DNA of 64,000 nucleotides from Tupaia tana (taxonomy: Eukaryota; Chordata; Mammalia; Scandentia; Tupaiidae), in NCBI GenBank assembly GCA_026018925.1, contig JAKSZU010000005.1, positions 87,065,386 to 87,129,385 of the forward strand, given 5' to 3'. A program made the translations under genes and the position numbers. Below are positions 58,136 to 64,000 of the stretch, in pieces. Numbering within the stretch: the first letter of the stretch is position 1; each line of letters opens with the position of its first letter. The notes beneath the pieces are model-generated. The model saw nothing but the letters and a program-made list of their open reading frames with translations, was not told where the DNA came from and searched no databases.

Positions 58136-59302
58136 ATATATATATACATTATAAATTGCACTTACTGTTTATTACATAGTCAACAGTAACTTGTTGGTGC
58201 TTGCATTTCTTAGTATTTACATTCACTTATAATCTATATCCTTGACAAAGAATAATCTGTAAGACAGAGTACAATTTCTTGATTGGTTTTTATCTTCTTG
58301 CTTCTGTATGCAATATATTGACCAAAAAAAAAAAATCAGTTCATGAATAATGCTTTGGTCATCTGATACTTTTCGAATTAGTTAGGGCTCACATTTTACT
58401 CTAATGCTGACAGGAGGGGCAATGAACTGTGAGATAACTTTATAATTAGGTTCATTTTACTTTGTCAGTAACTAAACCTTTGAGACAGTAAAAGAATTAT
58501 CTTGAACAGAATTATGTTCTATAAAAAGTGCCATAAGCATTTTTTATTATTTTTTTCTATAACCAACACAGATTTTCAGTGTGTTCCTATAACTTGATTA
58601 TATTAATTAAACTCCCTATATGGAAAAGATAAGGAAATCATAGACAAAGAACACTGACCTACTTTTTGAAACAATAGTTTCTCAAATGTGGTCCCAGTAG
58701 ATTTTATGAAGGTTACTCAGAACTGGATAATGATTAAAAAAATAATAAACAAAGGATGATGGAAAGCACTTAAAGGTGGTACCATTGGGATTTAAAGCAA
58801 AAGAAGTAAATTAAACTAACAAAGTAATGAGCCCTTTACTGTGAGCATAATGACGACAACTAGATCTAATGTTTTGTTCTGTTGTGTTTTTTTTTTGTTG
58901 CAATTCCAAATTGCTATTCATTAATATTGAGTTGAAGAGACAAATGAAAATAAATACTAAAATGAAGACAATAGACAAATATTTGTTCAATATTACAATG
59001 TGAATGACACTGCATTTAAAACTAGGAAGAATAAGAAGATGAATACTCTCTGATATCAAAAAATTCTTTCTTTACAATCAGAGTTATTAAAACCCCAAAA
59101 TGGCATTAGGAAAATGAAAACAGGTATGAATGCACGTATTTTTACTGATATTCCATAACTAGGTTAGTAGACAAGTGCGTCTTAATAAGTCAGTGTCTTC
59201 ACTAAGTCTGGAAGCAGGTTCCAAATCTTTCTAATAATCTAGACAACTATATCAATTGAGAAGTATTAGCATAGAAATAAATTTTTAAAATCATTCCTAG
59301 AA
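58136..59302. other. Unique AT-rich sequence
   Basis: Nothing recognised. Confidence 0.4.
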
Positions 59303-59572
59303 GGGACCAACAGTTAGCATAATGGCTATGTTGCTGGACTCCCACGTAGTCGACCGTGGTTTGAGTCTTGGACCCGGTGGCTTAAACTCACGCCGGGCAC
59401 GTGTGCGTGCATGTCCAGGATCCCAAGAGGAGAATGGAGAAGAAGGGATTGCGGCGTGGCCATCCCCCCTGGGGGGTGATTTCTTGCTTTCTATCTCTCT
59501 GTCTCTCTCTGTCTGTCTGGCGAGTGCACGCGCCCTATAGCAAAAACCTCTCCAAAAAAAGAAAAAAAAATT
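59303..59572 (+). mobile_element. tRNA-derived SINE, subfamily A
   Basis: Full-length sense copy with GGGACCAACAGTTAGCATAATGG, the C6/G6 inverted repeat and CTATAGCAAAAACCTCTCC. No clear target duplication was seen. Confidence 0.94.
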
Positions 59573-60317
59573 CTGCTTAGTATTCCAATTTAAATAAAAT
59601 ATGTCAGTGGCACATCTGGAGTAATTCTTCCAGTATTTTAAATCATACTGTAAATCTGGAGATAAGAAGTATTGCAGGCTAGTAATTCAATCCTTTGTTT
59701 GAACCTTGAATTTTACAAACAAAAATAATCTTTTGAAAGCTAATGAAAAATGACTGCTAAGATTTTTGGTATAATGAGAAACTTCTTTCTCTGATCCAAA
59801 CATAATAAACCCAACAAAAAGTATTTATGAAGAATTTAAAGACATTACTATTAATAATAATAAACATAGATAATCACCATGGCCTTGATAAAGAAGAAAT
59901 CTGTAACCTGAAGTTGTGGTTGTACAGAGAACTGAGGACTGGGTATATGGAAAGTCGGAATGAAAGCCATAAGGACTGCCTTGGAATGAGAGTTGAACAT
60001 ACCCTACAAATAAGCCTGGCTTTGCATCGGATGTACAGAATGTATACAGTAAACTGAGTTGGTGTTGGTCTTTAAGACTATGGACTAGGGCCAGATGGCT
60101 ACTCCCACTCTCCTAAGCTTGAAACTGGAAAGAGTATTTCCTCATTTGTAAAAGAGGTGGGAGCGAGGTATACACAATTTGCTTAACAAGAGACAAGGTG
60201 TTTTTTTTTTGTTTGTGTTTTTTTTTTTTTTTTTTCCCTTATAAGCAGAATCATACTGCATGCATTTGGAGAAATCTAAGAATCTACAACTTAGATAAGA
60301 GACAATATACAACCCAT
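59573..60317. other. Unclassified sequence with T-rich patch
   Basis: No gene was recognised. T runs lie at about 60202-60237. The 76-codon frame at 59827-60057 has no identifiable domain. Confidence 0.4.
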
Positions 60318-60339
60318 AGGACTGATCTTTCCAAGGGAA

Positions 60340-60370
60340 AAATATATATAAATGTTATATATACATAAAT

Positions 60371-60411
<41 letters not shown>

Positions 60412-60445
60412 TAAATTTTTATATATATATATTATATATTTATAA
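60340..60445. repeat. (TA)n microsatellite cluster
   Basis: A long TA run at about 60376-60408, with shorter TA blocks on both sides. Confidence 0.95.
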
Positions 60446-60527
60446 CAAAAATGAGCTCACAAAAAAAAAACATTCTGAATTGCAATAGTGAGTCCAATGT
60501 CATAACTAATACAAGATTGATATGATT

Positions 60528-60815
60528 GACAATGGGTCTAGGGGCCAGCAGTTGGCATAATGGCTATTTCGCTGAACTCCCATATAGTAGACTGTAGTTT
60601 GAGTCCCAGACCTGATGGCTAAAACTCACGCTGGGTGCATGTACGTGCGTGCCTAAGATCCTTAGAGGAGAATGGAGGAGAAGGGATTGCGGCATGGCCA
60701 TACACCCAGGGGGTGACTTCTCACATTCTGTCTCTGTCTCAGTCTTTCTGGCGAGTGCACATGCCCTATAGCAAAAACCTCTCCCCCCCCCCAAAAAAAA
60801 AAGACAATGGGTCTA
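60528..60815 (+). mobile_element. tRNA-derived SINE with target duplication
   Basis: GACAATGGGTCTA is at 60528-60540 and 60803-60815. The element opens GGGGCCAGCAGTTGGC, like the one at 55454, and its tail contains a run of 10 C before the A run. Confidence 0.95.
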
Positions 60816-61618
60816 ACAAATAGGCAAATTTATGTTTGATTAAATTAGGTTAATAATGCATTTTGAAAAACAGCTCTTTAAAAAATGAAAAAGTAGTAGA
60901 AGATGCATAGTTTAGGCAGCATGGGGAGATAATATAGATAAAAGCAGAATTATATTAAAAGTTTAAAAACTTAAAATAAAAATATGGCCATTGAAGCAAT
61001 GAAAAAGTAACACAATAACAAAATTAAATAATACAATAAAAAAGTTGAAAAGAGCTGTGCATGGTTAAAGTCAGAATTAGCTCACTAGACAAAAGAATTT
61101 AACCTAATGTTTCAAAAAGCATCAGCAAAATTGTAGAGGAAAGATATGAACTATATGTAGTTCAGAGATATGGAGTTTACAATAGAGGCTGCATCAAGGT
61201 GAGTTCTCAAACCAAAGAACAGTGAATGGAGGGAGTTAAGTGACAGAAAATTATTTGGAATTAAGGAAAGACATAGATCCTCACTTAGAAAATTGGACGT
61301 AAACTGAGAGGTATTCTTAAGCTTAAATGAACAGTTGCAAAAAAGACAGTGAATCCAGGAAACGGGGCTGGGGCAAAGGAGAAGCCATCAGAGTGAGAAG
61401 CAAAATTAGTCACAAGAAATGCTCAGGTTTCTTTTCTGAGCAAAACAAATAAGCAACATCTTTAAACTGCTAAACCAAAGTCATCTGTACAATTCTATAC
61501 CAAGTTGTATTTTCTTTTGTAAGAGTGAAATAAAAACATCATTGACATAAATTAAGAATTTTCACTGATTACAGACTTACTATTATTAAAAAATATATTC
61601 CAATAAAAAAGATGTCTG
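60816..61618. other. Unique A-rich sequence
   Basis: Nothing recognised. Confidence 0.4.
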
Positions 61619-61842
61619 GAGGACCAGCCAGAAGTGTGGTGGTGAAAGGAACTGGATTCCACACGGCCAACTTTAGGGTTCAAGTCCTGAACTCAGTGGT
61701 TTGAAATATACACTGGGCACCCAAAATCCTGAGAGGAGACTAGAGAAGGAATTTCAGCATGGCCATCCACTGTGAGGGGTGAGTTCTCACTTTCTCTCCT
61801 TTTCTTTCTGTCTGTCTCTAGCTAGAAAGGAAAAAAAATCAA
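61619..61842 (+). mobile_element. tRNA-derived SINE, older copy
   Basis: GGACCAGCCAGAAGTGTGGTGG, GGTTCAAGTCCTG, GGGCACCCAAAATCCTGAGAGGAG and a CT tract. The GTGTGTGCATG linker is deleted. Confidence 0.8.
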
Positions 61843-61903
61843 GCCTAGGTTAAAAGTGGGAAAGAAAGGTACAATAATCAAAAGCGAGCACAGAAATTAT
61901 TTA

Positions 61904-61906
<3 letters not shown>

Positions 61907-61957
<51 letters not shown>

Positions 61958-61975
61958 TTATTATATATATATATA
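61907..61975. repeat. (TA)n microsatellite
   Basis: Long TA run with one TTATATTTATTA break. Confidence 0.96.
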
Positions 61976-62249
61976 ATAGTTATGAAGTAATAATTTATTA
62001 ATTAAAAATATCATGAAAATAAAATTCTAAAGCTCAAAAGGAGAAATGAAGAAGCTGAGATTGAGCAAGAAATAGAGTACTTTTTGAGAAAATCTAAAGT
62101 TAATAGATGTGGTAATGAAATGGCAATCACTACGACTAAAAGTAGAATGGACACATTTCTAATAGCTTGTGAAATAGTAAAAATAAAATAGTAGGTAAGT
62201 CTATCAAAAATCAGAAAACAAAATAAGTAGCAACAAAAAGAAAGAGTAA

Positions 62250-62465
62250 GTTGCGGGGGAGAAGGGAAGAGAATAGAGAAAGACAGCAAGAGAACAAAGA
62301 GAGGCATGATATTTGTGGAACACAGAAATGGTTTATTACCTGTGGATAACATGAATAGTATTCTCAACTGGACTGGTCTGAGAAGTATTTCATGTTTAGT
62401 AAATTCTCTTTACAAGCCAAATGATATATAGTGATTAAATGTTTAAAAAATGAGAATTAATAATA
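62250..62465 (+). mobile_element. LINE-1 3'-UTR tail
   Basis: GGTTTATTACCTGTGGATAAC, TCTCAACTGGACTGGTCTGAG and TTACAAGCCAAATGATATATAGTGATTAAATG match the L1 end at 17840-17983. Confidence 0.82.
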
Positions 62466-63205
62466 ATATTCTGAAAAAATGATGAAAAGCTACTTGGTGA
62501 TGATGTCTTTGTAATGTCTCTGTCTTGACTGAGATGCATAGTAATTGTGCTGGAAAAAGAAATGTAATATACTGTAAAGATATATGTGATTCAATATAAT
62601 ATAAAAAGATTATGATAATAAAATTAAATTAAAAAAAGAAAAGGAAAGAATAACTATACTCATTAGTAATCAAATTAATATATAGAGACTAAACTCTGCA
62701 GTTTAAAATTAGAATCTCAGATTGAGTTTAAATTCAAGAATATGTGTTTCATAATTCATTATTAATTTAATATATAATAAATTAATTAGAAACGAAATCT
62801 CACACTGAAAGCTAACAGTGCATGAATTTTGTGAGACCAATAATAACCTAAGGGAGAAGACAGGAGTTGTCAAACTTTGCCTTAGGTCTTCTACATCTTC
62901 ATGAGACTAGTTTCTGGTGCTGTGTTTATCTCAGGTTTAAAGTCAAGGATTGACAGGTTGTTGTTCATATGGCCATTTCCTAACTTCTACTTGCTAAGAA
63001 AAATCAAGGCACTATAAATCGCTGTTAACTGCAGAGGACTCTTTTCTTCTTTCTTTCTTTCTTTTTTTTTGTTAAGGGTTATCTATGTCAAATCTCTAGT
63101 CTCTTGAGATTATTTACTACTTATATGAATTTGTACCTATTTATGTAAAAAGCAAAATTTTCAGTAAACATAACAAGGGTCATTATGAAATTTTTTTTTG
63201 TATAT
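62466..63205. other. Unique AT-rich sequence
   Basis: The segment 62480-62640 ends in an A-rich tail and might be another retroelement end; nothing firm. Confidence 0.35.
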
Positions 63206-63212
63206 CAAAAGC

Positions 63213-63410
63213 TAAAAAATTGGCACAAACACAGTGGCATAGGTGATAGGATGCTGTCCTGTGATGCTGGAACTATATGGAAAGGTCAGAATTTCAAATC
63301 CTAGGTCAACATGAACTCAGTGCACTCATGATCCTGACTGATTGAGTGGGGGGATAAAATGTGACAAGGCCTTGTTGGGGGTCCTGGTTCCTCTCTCTCT
63401 CTCTCTCATA
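63213..63410 (+). mobile_element. Second tRNA-type SINE family, copy 3
   Basis: CACAGTGGCATAGGTGATAGGATGCTG, TGCTGGAACTATATGG and CAGAATTTCAAATCCTAGG parallel the element at 49376. A CT tract ends it and merges with a TA microsatellite. Confidence 0.55.
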
Positions 63411-63412
63411 TG

Positions 63413-63413
<1 letters not shown>

Positions 63414-63465
<52 letters not shown>

Positions 63466-63490
63466 TGTATATGTACATATATGTACACAC
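63414..63490. repeat. (TA)n / TATG compound microsatellite
   Basis: TA run followed by ACATATATGTATATG units, lying between two SINEs. Confidence 0.96.
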
Positions 63491-63515
63491 ATATTAAGAA
63501 AAGAAAAAAATCTAT

Positions 63516-63784
63516 GGGACCAGCTGATGGTGTAATAGTTACGTTGCTGGATTTCCACATGGTTGACCACCGTTTGAGTCCTGGACACAGAGGCTTGAAA
63601 TTCACGATGGACACACGTGTATGCATGTCATAGATCCTGAATAGAGAATTGACAAGAAGGGATTGTGGCATGGCCATCCCCTCTTGCTTTCTGTCTCTCT
63701 GTATGCCTCTGTCTCTCCCGTAAGTGCATGCATCCTATAGCAAATATCTCTCTCAAATAAACAAACAAACAAACAAACAAACAA
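63516..63784 (+). mobile_element. tRNA-derived SINE, intermediate age
   Basis: GGGACCAGCTGATGGTGTAATAG head, GTTTGAGTCCTGG B box, CT tract, CCTATAGCAAATATCTC end and a (CAAA)n tail. Confidence 0.9.
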
Positions 63785-64000
63785 GTGTTCAGGCTGAAAT
63801 GGCAGACCTAATGCTTTTTAATCAAAGTAGTATTGTTAATGAGATTATAATGTGTCTTAAAATAGGAGACTAATCCAGATTAATTGTAGAAGGCAAGAGA
63901 CTATGGCCACACTTATTTATGAAAAGATAATGAAAAAATACCCTGGGGCTGCCTTTTCTTGGAGCTATGAGTATCAACCTAGGGAAGGATAACACAGACA
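63785..64000. other. Unique sequence to window end
   Basis: Nothing recognised. Confidence 0.4.

Noticed and set aside
1-64000. Repeated SINE units as a CRISPR-like or tandem array
   Set aside because: Copies are in both orientations at irregular spacing, with target duplications and A-rich tails; this is dispersed retroposition in a mammal.

Overview
This is AT-rich, intron-less-looking, repeat-dense DNA from a placental mammal. I found no protein-coding gene, no functional RNA gene and no bacterial-type feature. Every longer open frame falls inside a LINE-1 relic, inside a SINE read through in one of its six frames, or in unstructured AT-rich sequence. The window reads as intergenic (or deep intronic) 'gene desert' sequence.

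The dominant feature is one family of tRNA-derived SINEs, with more than 40 copies in both orientations. The best copies run about 250-290 bp. They have a tRNA-like head with a recognisable A box and a perfect B box, a GC-rich linker, a conserved C6/G6 inverted repeat, a CT-rich tract, a 3' block ending CCTATAGCAAAAACCTCTC, and an A-rich tail. Many are flanked by 10-20 bp target-site duplications whose base bias fits LINE-1 endonuclease. The copies fall into age classes and at least two young subfamilies with linked diagnostic bases. I do not recognise the family by name. Two relics that look 7SL-derived (19378-19557 and 39052-39145), with no Alu and no clear rodent B1, point weakly to a Euarchontoglires lineage that is neither a simian primate nor a typical rodent. 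I cannot name the species.

Layout. 0.6-1.0 kb: a MaLR-type LTR. 2-6.4 kb: a SINE cluster including a nested pair. 6.8-8.2 kb: an ERVL/MLT2-like LTR, a 46-base poly(T), and a MaLR LTR. 9-14.4 kb: MIR relics, SINEs, a short mariner-like MITE and a tetranucleotide microsatellite. 15.3-18.0 kb: a 5'-truncated LINE-1 with a perfect 15 bp duplication. 18.6-22 kb: MIR, a 7SL-like relic and an L1/HAL1-type ORF1 relic. 22-30 kb: mostly unique AT-rich DNA with scattered SINEs and an L2 relic. 30.7-34.4 kb: a probable ERVL provirus relic (LTR, primer-binding-site-like sequence, reverse-transcriptase relic) interrupted by later insertions. 34.5-50 kb: old L1, a second copy of the MITE, a split L2 and many SINEs. 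50.4-55.1 kb: antisense LINE-1 material, one piece with a 5' inversion. 55-64 kb: SINEs, a triple nest (LTR containing L1 containing SINE) and long (TA)n tracts.

The elements are linked by mechanism rather than by pathway. LINE-1 supplied the machinery that mobilised the SINEs, and SINE tails and LINE-1 A-runs then seeded microsatellites. I did not find a previously undescribed biological system. The most useful material is the SINE family itself, its subfamily structure, and the nested insertions, which allow relative dating.
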